Positions 14,083 through 21,678 of a DNA stretch of 21,935 bases are shown piece after piece. The DNA comes from JAGDMS01 sp050015455 (lineage in GTDB: Bacteria; Desulfobacterota; Binatia; HRBIN30): the NCBI GenBank assembly GCA_050015455.1, contig JBEKBJ010000093.1, forward strand, positions 1 to 21,935, in the 5' to 3' direction. The translations under genes and the position numbers were made by a program. The notes beneath the pieces were generated by a model. The model was not told the origin of the DNA. It saw nothing but the letters and a program-made list of their open reading frames with translations, and searched no databases. How positions within the stretch are numbered: the stretch's first letter is position 1; each line of letters begins with the position of its first letter.

Positions 14083-17000
14083 TCATCGGAGTGTAAAGTC
14101 GAGGACCAGCCCCCGAATTTTCCCCGATCTGCTTGGCAGGAGTTTCGACAGATCCCTTGGCTGGGCATCGAGGAACTCTCTGCAGCTCTCGATCGATGGA
14201 AAATGTCTTCGCGCCTGCGCCTTGCGCGGATCTCCGTCGTCCCAGTATGGGCACAGGAACCAGCCCACAACGTACAGCCCGTGGTCGCATTGGTTCTCGG
14301 CTAGGTAGCGCTCCAGTAGCTGTGTTTTCATTGCCGTTTTCAGGTCACGGTTCCAGCAGCCCTTGACCTCAATAATGGCGCGGATGATCTCGGTCGAACC
14401 GGAGCGAGGGTCCGTACTGATGGCGTTCACCTGGATATCGACGAGCTGGCCCGGTTGCCCTTCGCTCCAGTTCCGTCTGCGTATCTTCGGCTCGCGCCCG
14501 GCGATGATGCGTGGTTTGACGAGATCATCCTCGAAATGGGCCTTGATGTAATCGGAAAGGTCCTCCTCTTCCTTCGGGCGACACACCACGGTATCCCACA
14601 AATACCTGGCGCGCGGTTGCTGGCCCTGCAGCTTTTCCTGAAGGCGCCGGAGCGATTCGCACAGTACGTCCAGCAGCTGCTTGCCGCTGGCGACGAAGCG
14701 TTTGTCCCTGTTCTGCGCCAGTTCGAAAAGCCGCTGCGGCGGTATCGGTGTCCAGGCGCTGCCGTGCCGCGCCCTTTCAGCCTTCACTTTCACTCGCTGC
14801 AGCCAGGGAAGGTCCGGATGGCTGCCCTTGAGACGCTCGATTTCCGCAGTAGCAGCGGAAGTACCCCAATCGCGCAGCCGCGAGATCAGCACGTCTCTCC
14901 ACTGGCGCACCATATCCCCAGGGCTCATGAAGGCGCCGGACCGCTTCGGATCCGAACCGAACGGATACTCGGCCAGCAGCCAGTCAAGCAAACGCCCGAC
15001 CTGCGATTCGTTCAGTTGCCGCACGAATCCGCCATCCAGATCTTTCGCCAGTCCCTCGAACACTGCTTTTGCCCAAGCGGTGTCCGACTCCGCAGCGGCC
15101 CAGAGCGGATCCCAAGCCGCAGCGGCGTTGTGCGCCAGGAGTTTCGCCGTCGCGCGCAGCGAGAGTTCGCGCTGCGGATTCTCAACAGGCGGAGGAGCTG
15201 TGATCAACGAGGTAGCCAGCGCAATCGCGTTCCGATCGCCTTGCCTGAGTAACGCGCCCAGGAGGTCACCGAATGCCTGTGGCTTCAGATCGAAGCGCGC
15301 CACGCGTTGCACCAGCGCATCCGATATGCGGTCACTCCAGCACCGCTCGAGCCGGTCCGAGATGAAAACCGAACCGTGCGCCGCGTTATCAGCAGTGATG
15401 AGGCGATCGAGGGTCGCGAGTATCTCTTCAGGCGCCTTTTCATACGCGAGCGCCACCAGCTCGCGGTGGACGTCTGCCGACTGTGCGTTATTGTCGTGGA
15501 TCGGGGAGGCGAGGATGCTCGCTGCCCAGCGCCGCCACACTGCTTCACCCAGGCTTCTGAGAAATGCTTGGTCCTCCTCCAGCAGAAGGCGGAAGGCCGC
15601 GAACTCCGAAAGTTGGCGATCAGTGAACTGGTTCGTCCCGATCCAGCTTTCATCGGGTATTGCCTCGTGCACGAAACGGCGCGCCGCTTGCACGATGTGC
15701 GCTTGTGTGGCGGGATCTGCTTCTCTCCAGCCCGGCGTATCCCGAGCGGACACACAAAGCTCGTAATGCGTACTCGTTGCTACGAGGGTCAGCTGCAGCA
15801 CGAGCTGATACCAGCAATCTGGGTTCCCAGACAGGCAACGATTGACGGCTTGCAGCACCCTCTCTTTGGGCGGCGGGTCGAGGACGGTCTCCTCGCGTTT
15901 CTGCCGTGACTCTTCCCTCTTCTGCTGCTCTTGCATCCAAAGCGCTAGTTGCGAACCAAGCTCGACGTAAAAGAAGGGGGCGAACGATTTTCGCACGAGC
16001 GGCGATCGGGCTAGGGCTGCATGAGCCGCTTCAAAGTGATTCGATAGATTTATTCTAAACGTCGCAACGGCTAGGTCGACCCACCGTTCTGCCTCCGGCG
16101 ACTGGGCCGTCAGGGCGCGATCCAGCAGCCATTCGAAGTCCTCGTCCAGCGCGAGTGCCGGTGCGGTCCATCTGAGATCTGACACGCGATCACTCGGGTT
16201 CGCCGTCCTCACCATCTCAGCAATCATCCCGCGCCGCCGCTCACCGTCGGCGCAGATCCTCTCGAGGAGCGCCGCTTCTTCCTCCCGATCGCCGAACCCC
16301 AGGTCGTAATCATGACGCCGGAGCTGATACCAGAACACCGCCGTAAGGGCTGTTCGCACATCGTGTCGATCGCAAGAATTCCATGCTCGCAGAACTATCT
16401 TGTACGCACAGTGGCGGAGGTCGTCTGTCGGGTCCTGCCTCACCTGCTGTTCGATGATCCAGCGAAGGCCCACAGATATCCCGTCAGGCTGCAACGCGGC
16501 CGCAAAATCGTCATGACGCAGAAACATGCGATAGCCGCCAATGAAGCGATCGTCTTGCGCGCGGCGCAAGCATGAGAGCAGCTCCGTGGCGGATATGTGA
16601 TCCGGCCAGAGGGCGCGCAGCGCGTATCCGCGAAGTTGGTCTTGTGGATCGTCGCCCGACTCTCCTTTCGCGAGCCCATACAGTTGAATCCGCGCGCCGG
16701 GCGTTCCCATGTGCGCGAGTGCGGCAGTTGCTCTCACCCGGACCTCGTAGGGCTGTTCCCGGTCCAAGGCGAGCGCGGCGAGATCATCGCTCAGCCCTGA
16801 GCATGAGCAGGCGCGGGCGATATCGATGGCCGCAGTCAGCACCTCTTCGCCGGCGTTGCAGTTCTGGATCCAGCGCCTGAGCTGATCCGGCAATCCAGGG
16901 TGAACAAGCTTCCGGAGATGCGAGAACAGCGCGTACCAATCAGGAACAGCTTCGTCAGCGACCCGCGCCAGTAGCGCATCCACGAGTTTTATTCGAGCTT

Positions 17001-18282
17001 CGACGTCGACGGCGGCTACATCGCCCCGGACAAGTACCTCCGGCTGTCGCGTGAGGATGTCGTTGAAGATCTCCGGGTTCATGCCGGCGAGCCAGCCGGT
17101 GATTTCCTCTAACCGCGGTGCGATCGTCAGATGAGGCTCGTCTGCCACCGTGATGACGCTATAGATCTGCTCCCTCGAAAGACCGCCTCGATGCAGGTAC
17201 CTAGCAACCAAGAACTCGACGTAGGTCTGGTGCGCGAACACCCGTCGCTCAGGCCCGGCAGACGCGAACAGCCCTGAGGATGTGGTCTCTAGAATGGCAG
17301 CTTCGTCGACGGGCACCTGCACCCCGTTCACCGATTCCGAGTGCCCGGTCAGCTCGGATAGGGGCAGCTCCCAACTCTCGATGTCCCCGCGATCGGGTCC
17401 CGTCCGCACTGCCGACCGGCTGCCAAGCACGAGGGCCGCCGCAATACGTGATGCTACAGCGACCTGCTGCGTTCCGGAGAGGCGGCTACTGATCTTCATT
17501 TCCCGCCGGCCGGGTGTCTCTTCACACAAGAGAGGTAGCCCTTGTTCGTACAGATCGACGAGTTGATTCCGCAACTGACCTTCACGTTTGAAGATGTTGA
17601 TCAGCAGCTCCAACGCGATTGGCCGGCTCGCGAAGCCCTGGACTCCACGCTCAATCACCTGTCTCACGAATCGCTCAGGATCGACGATGTCATTCGCTTC
17701 CGCCGCGATGAGGACATCTTGCCGGAGCAGTGGTGCAAGTTCGAATATCCTAAACTTTCCCTCACCCCAGACCTTTTGCAGCTGGTCGCCGAACGTGTCC
17801 GGCCACTCTGCCGAGCGGCACACAGTCCGCAGTTTCAACCGGCCGACCGGGCGCGTCGCGAATTCGCGCTCAAGCACCGACGCGACCGTTGGAAACTGTT
17901 TGGCGCATTCATCGAGACTGTCCAAGAATAACTCGAGCTCGCGGTCACCGGCTTCCCACGCCTTGAACCAGGGTGCATCGAACAGATTCCGAAACAGAAG
18001 TACGTCGGTACCGCAGTCCCGCAGGAGGTCTAAGCGGCGTACATCGCAACTGGCCGTGGATGCCGCGACGAGATCCTTTATCGCGGTACTCTTCCCGATC
18101 CCGGCCTCGCCGCGAAGGGCCAAGCAGGGCACGTCCCGGAATCTGGCAAACGGCAGCAATGACGGATTGGCGATCTTGCCGAACTCCGAATTTGGGTCGA
18201 CGATGAATCCATCGTCCCCGGTGTGAAGTCGGGTCCCGATCGGGGTCCAGAATCGATTCCAAGCGCAGGGCGTTAGCGACAT
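14083..18282 (-). CDS. STAND/NACHT-type NTPase with C-terminal PD-(D/E)XK nuclease-like domain
   Basis: At 1399 residues this is the largest gene here. Residues 58-66 are a Walker A (GEAGIGKST); 118-125 a Walker B of NACHT type (LFLDSLDE); CRSAEW at 155-160 fits the sensor-1 strand. FAHQTYVEFLVARYL (349-363) matches the FxHxTxxEFLAAxYL helix of NACHT/NLR proteins. Middle parts (about 480-560) look HEAT-like, and a charged segment rich in Gln, Lys, Arg and Glu lies near 770-800. The C-terminal 200 residues hold D1282 (QLVDIQV), E1305-V-K1307 (IIEVKG) and Q1321-x4-Y1326 (QLLERY), a PD-(D/E)XK nuclease pattern. NACHT and Avs proteins of bacteria sense phage and then activate effectors, so antiphage defence is likely but inferred. 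The ATG has GGAGG about 13 nt upstream. It is the last of three minus-strand genes. Confidence 0.8.
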   Translation of the reverse strand: MSLTPCAWNRFWTPIGTRLHTGDDGFIVDPNSEFGKIANPSLLPFARFRDVPCLALRGEAGIGKSTAIKDLVAASTASCDVRRLDLLRDCGTDVLLFRNLFDAPWFKAWEAGDRELELFLDSLDECAKQFPTVASVLEREFATRPVGRLKLRTVCRSAEWPDTFGDQLQKVWGEGKFRIFELAPLLRQDVLIAAEANDIVDPERFVRQVIERGVQGFASRPIALELLINIFKREGQLRNQLVDLYEQGLPLLCEETPGRREMKISSRLSGTQQVAVASRIAAALVLGSRSAVRTGPDRGDIESWELPLSELTGHSESVNGVQVPVDEAAILETTSSGLFASAGPERRVFAHQTYVEFLVARYLHRGGLSREQIYSVITVADEPHLTIAPRLEEITGWLAGMNPEIFNDILTRQPEVLVRGDVAAVDVEARIKLVDALLARVADEAVPDWYALFSHLRKLVHPGLPDQLRRWIQNCNAGEEVLTAAIDIARACSCSGLSDDLAALALDREQPYEVRVRATAALAHMGTPGARIQLYGLAKGESGDDPQDQLRGYALRALWPDHISATELLSCLRRAQDDRFIGGYRMFLRHDDFAAALQPDGISVGLRWIIEQQVRQDPTDDLRHCAYKIVLRAWNSCDRHDVRTALTAVFWYQLRRHDYDLGFGDREEEAALLERICADGERRRGMIAEMVRTANPSDRVSDLRWTAPALALDEDFEWLLDRALTAQSPEAERWVDLAVATFRINLSNHFEAAHAALARSPLVRKSFAPFFYVELGSQLALWMQEQQKREESRQKREETVLDPPPKERVLQAVNRCLSGNPDCWYQLVLQLTLVATSTHYELCVSARDTPGWREADPATQAHIVQAARRFVHEAIPDESWIGTNQFTDRQLSEFAAFRLLLEEDQAFLRSLGEAVWRRWAASILASPIHDNNAQSADVHRELVALAYEKAPEEILATLDRLITADNAAHGSVFISDRLERCWSDRISDALVQRVARFDLKPQAFGDLLGALLRQGDRNAIALATSLITAPPPVENPQRELSLRATAKLLAHNAAAAWDPLWAAAESDTAWAKAVFEGLAKDLDGGFVRQLNESQVGRLLDWLLAEYPFGSDPKRSGAFMSPGDMVRQWRDVLISRLRDWGTSAATAEIERLKGSHPDLPWLQRVKVKAERARHGSAWTPIPPQRLFELAQNRDKRFVASGKQLLDVLCESLRRLQEKLQGQQPRARYLWDTVVCRPKEEEDLSDYIKAHFEDDLVKPRIIAGREPKIRRRNWSEGQPGQLVDIQVNAISTDPRSGSTEIIRAIIEVKGCWNRDLKTAMKTQLLERYLAENQCDHGLYVVGWFLCPYWDDGDPRKAQARRHFPSIESCREFLDAQPRDLSKLLPSRSGKIRGLVLDFTLR

Positions 18283-18328
18283 CGTGATTCGTCTGCCTCC
18301 GTTAACGTATCGCCATGCGCAGGTAGCG

Positions 18329-18341
18329 CGTCAGTCTGACG
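18329..18341. promoter_or_regulatory. 13-bp palindrome upstream of the NTPase gene
   Basis: CGTCAG-T-CTGACG is a perfect inverted repeat in the 74-bp gap between the DUF2283 stop and the NTPase start, 46-58 bp before the ATG. It could be an operator allowing separate control of the NTPase gene, or a small hairpin in a common transcript. No regulator is identified. Confidence 0.35.
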
Positions 18342-18356
18342 TTGAACCCGGCGTCC

Positions 18357-18569
18357 TCAACCCGCGACCGTCTCAAACGCAACCCGTAACGGTCGAGCGC
18401 TGGGGCCGGCGAAGTTCAACTTCTCGAAGCCGATCACCCTGCCCGATTTGTCCTTCATCAGGACCACTTCCTCACCGGTCTCCTCGCAGACGTACTCGTC
18501 TTGGGGATTTCCAAACCATACCGTCAGCGTGTTCCCGGTTTGATCGTAGAAGACCTTTACTTCGGCCAT
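18357..18569 (-). CDS. DUF2283 family small protein
   Basis: This 70-residue protein has the family start VKVFYDQTGNTLTVWFG, then an acidic stretch with VVLMKDKSGRVIGFEKLNF. DUF2283 proteins are short beta-rich proteins of unknown role, often next to small toxin-like genes. The ATG at 18569 lies inside the 3' end of the upstream gene (13-bp overlap), so the two are made together, a pattern common for toxin-antitoxin pairs. An upstream extension to 18659 in frame lacks family similarity. It may act as antitoxin or regulatory partner; this is inference from layout only. Confidence 0.8.
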   Translation of the reverse strand: MAEVKVFYDQTGNTLTVWFGNPQDEYVCEETGEEVVLMKDKSGRVIGFEKLNFAGPSARPLRVAFETVAG

Positions 18570-18889
18570 ACCCGTACACCTTCCTTGACCGCGTCGCTCG
18601 GGTACGCGGTGATCAAGAAACCTTCTCCGTCGAGCCGCTTCGAGACCGCGCACACCCAACGTCCGACACGCTCACTCCTGTAGAAGAGATACACGTCTTG
18701 GTCACTTCGGCTCAGTCGGATTTCCTCCGGGTGCTCCAGTGTTTCCTTGACCTCCTCCTCGCGGCCCGCCATTGCCGGATGCTTGATGCTGACGATTAGT
18801 TCCCAACACGCACGCGTCACGCGAACGCGGAAACCCAGCGGCGTGAGGACCTCGAAAAGAAGAATCTCGGGGCTCGGTTCCTTCGCCAT
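18557..18889 (-). CDS. Small toxin-like protein (BECR/DUF4258-like)
   Basis: This 110-residue protein contains SIKHPAMAGREEEVKETLEH, SRSDQDVYLFYR and a C-terminal GEGFLITAYPSDAVKEGVRV. The HP-x-V...L-x-P-x-I...D-x-x-x-YYR...TAY order resembles small RNase-fold proteins of the BECR/DUF4258 kind (RelE-, EndoU- and colicin-like). I could not assign it with certainty. It sits just upstream of a DUF2283 gene with overlap and may be the toxin of such a pair. The start is uncertain: ATG at 18889 (MAKEPSPE), 18898 or 18937 are all possible and none has a good ribosome-binding site. It is the first gene of the unit leading to the large NTPase. Confidence 0.65.
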   Translation of the reverse strand: MAKEPSPEILLFEVLTPLGFRVRVTRACWELIVSIKHPAMAGREEEVKETLEHPEEIRLSRSDQDVYLFYRSERVGRWVCAVSKRLDGEGFLITAYPSDAVKEGVRVWPK

Positions 18890-19027
18890 CGAGTGCATTG
18901 TAGTTGTTCGGGGGCCTTTCAGGCAATCCGCGAGCACGCGGCTCGCCAGGACCTTGTCTCCGGTGGCCGGCTACGAGCGGGTCGCTCAGGGTTCGACGCA
19001 TGCCGCGCGATGCGCTAGAGTCAACCC

Positions 19028-19981
19028 ATGCGTCGGCTAGCTGTCTCGTTGGTGGTCCTGCTCCTCGCGCTGGTGATCGTTCCACCACTGGTGGCGAGCA
19101 TCTTTGACCTGGGGCCGGACCCTAGCGTGCGGCCACCGCGCGGGAAGGCCGTGCCAATCGAAAACGGGCTTAGTCTAAATGTCGTTGACGTAGGCACCGG
19201 TCCGCCGGTTGTCCTTGTGCACGGCCTGCCGTCGTGCGCGTCGGACTGGGCGGCGCTGCCCGAGAAGCTCGCTGCGAAAGGGCGTCGCGTTATCGCCTAC
19301 GACCGCGTGGGGTACGGCTACTCCAGCCGCGCGCCAGCGACGCCGGAACGTTATACGTACGAGTCGAACGCGCGTGACCTGGCGGCACTGCTCGATACGC
19401 TCCAAATCCAGCGTGCGGCACTGGTGGGCTGGTCCTACGGTGGTGCCGTAGTGCAGACCCTCGCGCTCGTGGCCCCCGAGCGTGTCTCGCACGTGGTGCT
19501 GGTGGCTGCGGTCGGACCGGCTCAGCCGAAGCCCGGTGAGGACGCGCTGGGTTTGGTGCTTACCTCACCCTTCGGTGGCGCCATCTTGAAATGGGTCGCG
19601 TCCGTTCCGCCGTTGTCGCGGCGCATGACTCACGACAACTTGGTGCAAGCGTTCGCGCGAGCCGACGCCATTCCTCCGGGCTGGACCGAGTACACCCGAG
19701 CGATGTTGGCGCTCCCTGGGACTCTGGATGCCTTCGCGTGGGAGGCGCAGCGCAGTCGGAGCGCAAGCTTACAGCCGGAAAGACTACAGGCCCCCACTCT
19801 CATTCTGCAGGGGACGGCCGATTACCTGGTCCCGCCGGCGGTGGCGGAAGACCTGCACCGCCGCATGGCGGGATCGGAGCTCGTGCGCATCCCGGGCGGC
19901 AGTCACATGCTGCCGGTGACGCATGCGGACCTGCTCGCCGACCGCATTGACGCCTTTCTCAGCGCCAATCCTGAGTCCTGA
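19028..19981 (+). CDS. Alpha/beta hydrolase with N-terminal membrane anchor or signal
   Basis: The 317-residue protein starts with a basic-hydrophobic segment (MRRLAVSLVVLLLALVIVPP), a signal anchor or uncleaved signal peptide. The hydrolase core follows: VVLVHGLPSCASDW (oxyanion HG), the nucleophile elbow GWSYGG with Ser136, Asp265 in GTADYLVP, and His293 in GGSHMLP. This gives a full Ser-Asp-His triad, so an active esterase or haloalkane/lactone-type hydrolase outside the cytoplasm is expected; the substrate is unknown. It is divergent from the toxin-like gene (138-bp gap) and convergent with the DUF155-like gene, so it is a single-gene unit. No strong ribosome-binding site precedes the ATG. 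Confidence 0.88.
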   Translation: MRRLAVSLVVLLLALVIVPPLVASIFDLGPDPSVRPPRGKAVPIENGLSLNVVDVGTGPPVVLVHGLPSCASDWAALPEKLAAKGRRVIAYDRVGYGYSSRAPATPERYTYESNARDLAALLDTLQIQRAALVGWSYGGAVVQTLALVAPERVSHVVLVAAVGPAQPKPGEDALGLVLTSPFGGAILKWVASVPPLSRRMTHDNLVQAFARADAIPPGWTEYTRAMLALPGTLDAFAWEAQRSRSASLQPERLQAPTLILQGTADYLVPPAVAEDLHRRMAGSELVRIPGGSHMLPVTHADLLADRIDAFLSANPES

Positions 19982-20068
19982 GAACACTGCGCCGCTTTGC
20001 TACGTTGGATTTTCGGCGTCGAGGTCATGGGCCGGCGCGGCAAGCACCTTATCGCGCCCGTGACGGTA

Positions 20069-20632
20069 TCAGCCCCAGCCGGCGAGGAGCAACACGATCT
20101 CGACGGCGATCAAGAGGATGATCGTCACCTCGAGTGCCTCGGCGCGCGCTGTTGTAACCCGCTGCACGAAAACATCGTACATTTTGTGGAGCACGTCGAG
20201 CTTGCTGGCGACGCTCTCCTCCCACGCGCGCAGTCCCAGGCGTTCGGCCGTGCGGGTGTACAGCTTGGCCAAATACAGATTGCCACTCAGCTTGAGGGCG
20301 TTGTGCACCCGGTCGACTACGGTCGCAACATCTACTCGAATCGCTGCCAGCTCGGCGACCGCTTGCTGGTACCGTCGATGTAGCAATGGCACGGCGCGGG
20401 CGCGGGTGGCTGCTATGCCGTAGGTCGCGGCGACGCGCCGATCGAGCAGAGCGTCGTAATAACGGAGATCGACCAGCTGCACGTTGAGGTATTCGAGCAC
20501 GTTGACGGCGTCGGTGTAATCCGGGTCAACGATCAGCGCGACGTTCCACTCCGTCACCGCAAGGTCGTCGGGATAATACGAGAGCGCCGTGCGAAAGACG
20601 TCGGCTATTTCGCCCTCGGACAGCGCGGCCAC
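20069..20632 (-). pseudogene. RMD1/DUF155-like membrane protein, N-terminally truncated
   Basis: The frame encodes 187 residues ending in a membrane helix (LEVTIILLIAVEIVLLLAGWG), the C-terminal anchor seen in RMD1/DUF155 proteins. The preceding helical part contains EYLNVQLVDLRYYDALLD and KLDVLHKMYDVFVQRV. Full-length members are some 250 residues or more and have an additional N-terminal domain. Here the frame opens only at a GTG at 20632, without a ribosome-binding site, and a TGA closes the frame 7 nt upstream. That point coincides with the outer edge of the integron cassette array. So the 5' part appears to have been lost at the array junction. A short but functional cassette-borne variant is a less likely reading. 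DUF155 assignment is tentative. Confidence 0.5.
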
Positions 20633-20635
20633 AAT

Positions 20636-20688
20636 ACGTCAAAGCGGGCATGAGTTTCACCGCGTCGGCTCCATTGTTTTGTTAGAAC
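20636..20688 (-). other. attC site of the FosX-like cassette (one half degenerate)
   Basis: On the minus strand it opens with GTTCTAAC, adjoining the FosX stop, then CAATGGAGCCGACGCGG as left arm. The other arm (CATGAG in plus orientation near 20650) pairs only partly, and the closing core reads TTTGACG instead of GTTRRRY. It may be damaged or the junction with a non-integron site. The orientation and length (about 53 bp) fit a short attC. Confidence 0.55.
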
Positions 20689-21093
20689 TCACTCCGCATA
20701 GCGCCCTAGACGCTGCTCCAAGGTCCCGGTGTGCAACTCGAACAAATGGTTGTCGAAATCGTAGAAGTACAGCGACTGACCTTCTCCATCGACGCGCGGG
20801 CGGGGTGGTTTGATCTCCGCTCCGAGCAGCCGAAGCTTCTCTTCGGATTTTGGAAGATCTTCCTCACTGACTTTGAAGGCCAAGTGGCGATACGACCGTT
20901 CCGCGGGCGGAGTTCCCTCCATTGCCGCGAGCCAGACTCCGCCAAGGACAAAGAACTTTTCTCTTGAGATTGAGAAATTCTTACCATTGCTGTCATACAC
21001 CTCTCTAGCGCCCAAACCCTCGCAGAGAAATCTCGCCATTCGATCGATATCGCTCACGATGAACGTGATGTGGCTTACGCCTTGGATGTTCAT
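20689..21093 (-). CDS. fosX: FosX-like fosfomycin resistance protein (VOC superfamily)
   Basis: This 134-residue protein strongly resembles FosX, an Mn(II)-dependent enzyme that opens the epoxide of fosfomycin with water. It has GVSHITFIVSD at the N-terminus, EKFFVLGGVWLAAMEG in the middle and GEGQSLYFYDFDNHLFELH near the C-terminus. The metal ligands H8, H70 and E119 are present, and E45 (SISREKFF) matches the glutamate that lets FosX activate water. This glutamate separates it from the glutathione- or thiol-using FosA/FosB. It is the sole gene of an integron cassette; the ATG is only 5 nt inside the cassette and has no ribosome-binding site, so translation is leaderless-like or coupled. Its stop is right before the attC. 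A VOC hydrolase acting on another epoxide cannot be excluded. Confidence 0.82.
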   Translation of the reverse strand: MNIQGVSHITFIVSDIDRMARFLCEGLGAREVYDSNGKNFSISREKFFVLGGVWLAAMEGTPPAERSYRHLAFKVSEEDLPKSEEKLRLLGAEIKPPRPRVDGEGQSLYFYDFDNHLFELHTGTLEQRLGRYAE

Positions 21094-21098
21094 TGCGA

Positions 21099-21189
21099 GT
21101 TCTAACGCGATGCGCGTGAGCGGCTGGCGCAGCAGAGGTCGCGAATTGCAGCGAGGTTCAAGCCGGACCGCTCCATGCGCTTGTTAGCG
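21099..21189 (-). other. attC site of the HicBA cassette
   Basis: The 91-bp site is bounded by CGCTAAC (minus strand, 21189-21183) and GTTAGAAC (21106-21099). The inner arms GAGCGGCTGGC (plus 21118-21128) and GCCGGACCGCTC (plus 21162-21173) pair except for one extra base, the extrahelical base that gives attC its direction. This is the best formed attC in the window. Confidence 0.85.
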
Positions 21190-21190
21190 A

Positions 21191-21379
21191 TCAGTTGACC
21201 CGTGGAATTCCGAGGTCCTTGCATATCTTGCGGGCGAGGTCGTCGTCGATCTCGTTGTGCCGTGGTACAGCGGAGCGCTTGTTTTGCCCCGGATTGTACC
21301 ACCACGAGTGATGCCCACCCTCGCGAAGCAGTGCGCACCCGTGTGTTTGCAGATGGCGAAGGAGATCGCCGCGCTTCAT
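21191..21379 (-). CDS. hicA: HicA-family mRNA interferase toxin
   Basis: This 62-residue protein is a HicA toxin, a small dsRBD-like RNase that cuts mRNA. It shows the family order MKRGDLLRHLQTHGCALLRE, then GGHHSWWYNP with the active-site His, and AVPRHNEIDDDLARKICKDL (the H-x-E region). The length is typical. It follows the HicB gene with an ATGA overlap (21376-21379), so toxin is made from the same message after the antitoxin. Its stop (TGA) abuts the attC core. TA cassettes are known to stabilise integron arrays, and this pair may do that here. Confidence 0.92.
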   Translation of the reverse strand: MKRGDLLRHLQTHGCALLREGGHHSWWYNPGQNKRSAVPRHNEIDDDLARKICKDLGIPRVN

Positions 21380-21588
21380 GGGGCGATCGGTTCCTCGTCA
21401 AATCCCTCTCCAGCTGCTTCCAGTGCGTCGCGTCGATTGAACTCTAGGGCCTCGCGCAGCGTGACCCGAAGGCTCTCAATAAGCTCCTGGCGCGTAGGCT
21501 CCTGGCAATTGACTCCCGGGACCTCCTCAATCCACCCGATCCACCAGCCTCCCGACTTCTTGATCACAGCGGTGTAGTTATCCTTCAT
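21376..21588 (-). CDS. hicB: HicB-family antitoxin
   Basis: The 70-residue HicB antitoxin has the RNase-H-like partial fold: YTAVIKKSGGWWIGWIEEVP, then VNCQEPTRQELIESLRVTLR. It is the short kind without a C-terminal DNA-binding domain, so strong self-repression is not obvious from sequence. It has GGAGAG about 6 nt before the ATG and stands first in the cassette, 33 bp after the core site. Its stop overlaps the HicA start. It should bind and mask the HicA active site. Confidence 0.9.
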   Translation of the reverse strand: MKDNYTAVIKKSGGWWIGWIEEVPGVNCQEPTRQELIESLRVTLREALEFNRRDALEAAGEGFDEEPIAP

Positions 21589-21620
21589 ACCAGCTCTCCA
21601 TACCTCAGGCGGTCGCGGAT

Positions 21621-21678
21621 CGCTAACACATCCATCACCTGGAGCGTGTCGTTTGTCCGATCGAGCAGAATGTTAGAC
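21621..21678 (-). other. attC site of a third, broken cassette
   Basis: It is bounded by GTCTAAC (minus strand, 21678-21672) and GTTAGCG (21627-21621); both fit the RYYYAAC/GTTRRRY pattern closely. The inner arm ACGCTCCAGG in minus orientation resembles the arms of the other two. At 58 bp it is a short attC. The stop codon (TAA) of the upstream cassette ORF lies inside the opening core site. Confidence 0.7.

Larger units (their letters stand above)
20636..21678 (-). mobile_element. Integron gene-cassette array fragment (two complete cassettes)
   Basis: Three attC-like sites (20636-20688, 21099-21189, 21621-21678) separate short genes, all transcribed on the minus strand. The decisive sign is core-site pairing across each cassette. 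The FosX cassette begins GTTAGAAC (minus strand, 21106-21099) and its attC begins GTTCTAAC (20688-20681). The HicBA cassette begins GTTAGCG (21627-21621) and its attC begins CGCTAAC (21189-21183). The genes start a few bases to some 35 bases after the core site and stop inside or next to the following attC, as in true cassettes. No integrase gene or attI is visible, so the array's owner is unknown. Confidence 0.85.

Noticed and set aside
14455..15909. Long plus-strand open frames opposite the large NTPase gene
   Set aside because: They are antisense shadows of the GC-rich NTPase gene, with no ribosome-binding sites or domain similarity.
18283..18350. Possible further attC site upstream of the NTPase gene (GTTCAAC ... 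GTTAACG on the minus strand)
   Set aside because: The closing core does not fit GTTRRRY, no complementary core lies beyond the 3' end of the NTPase gene near 14083, and a 4.2-kb gene is too large for a usual cassette.
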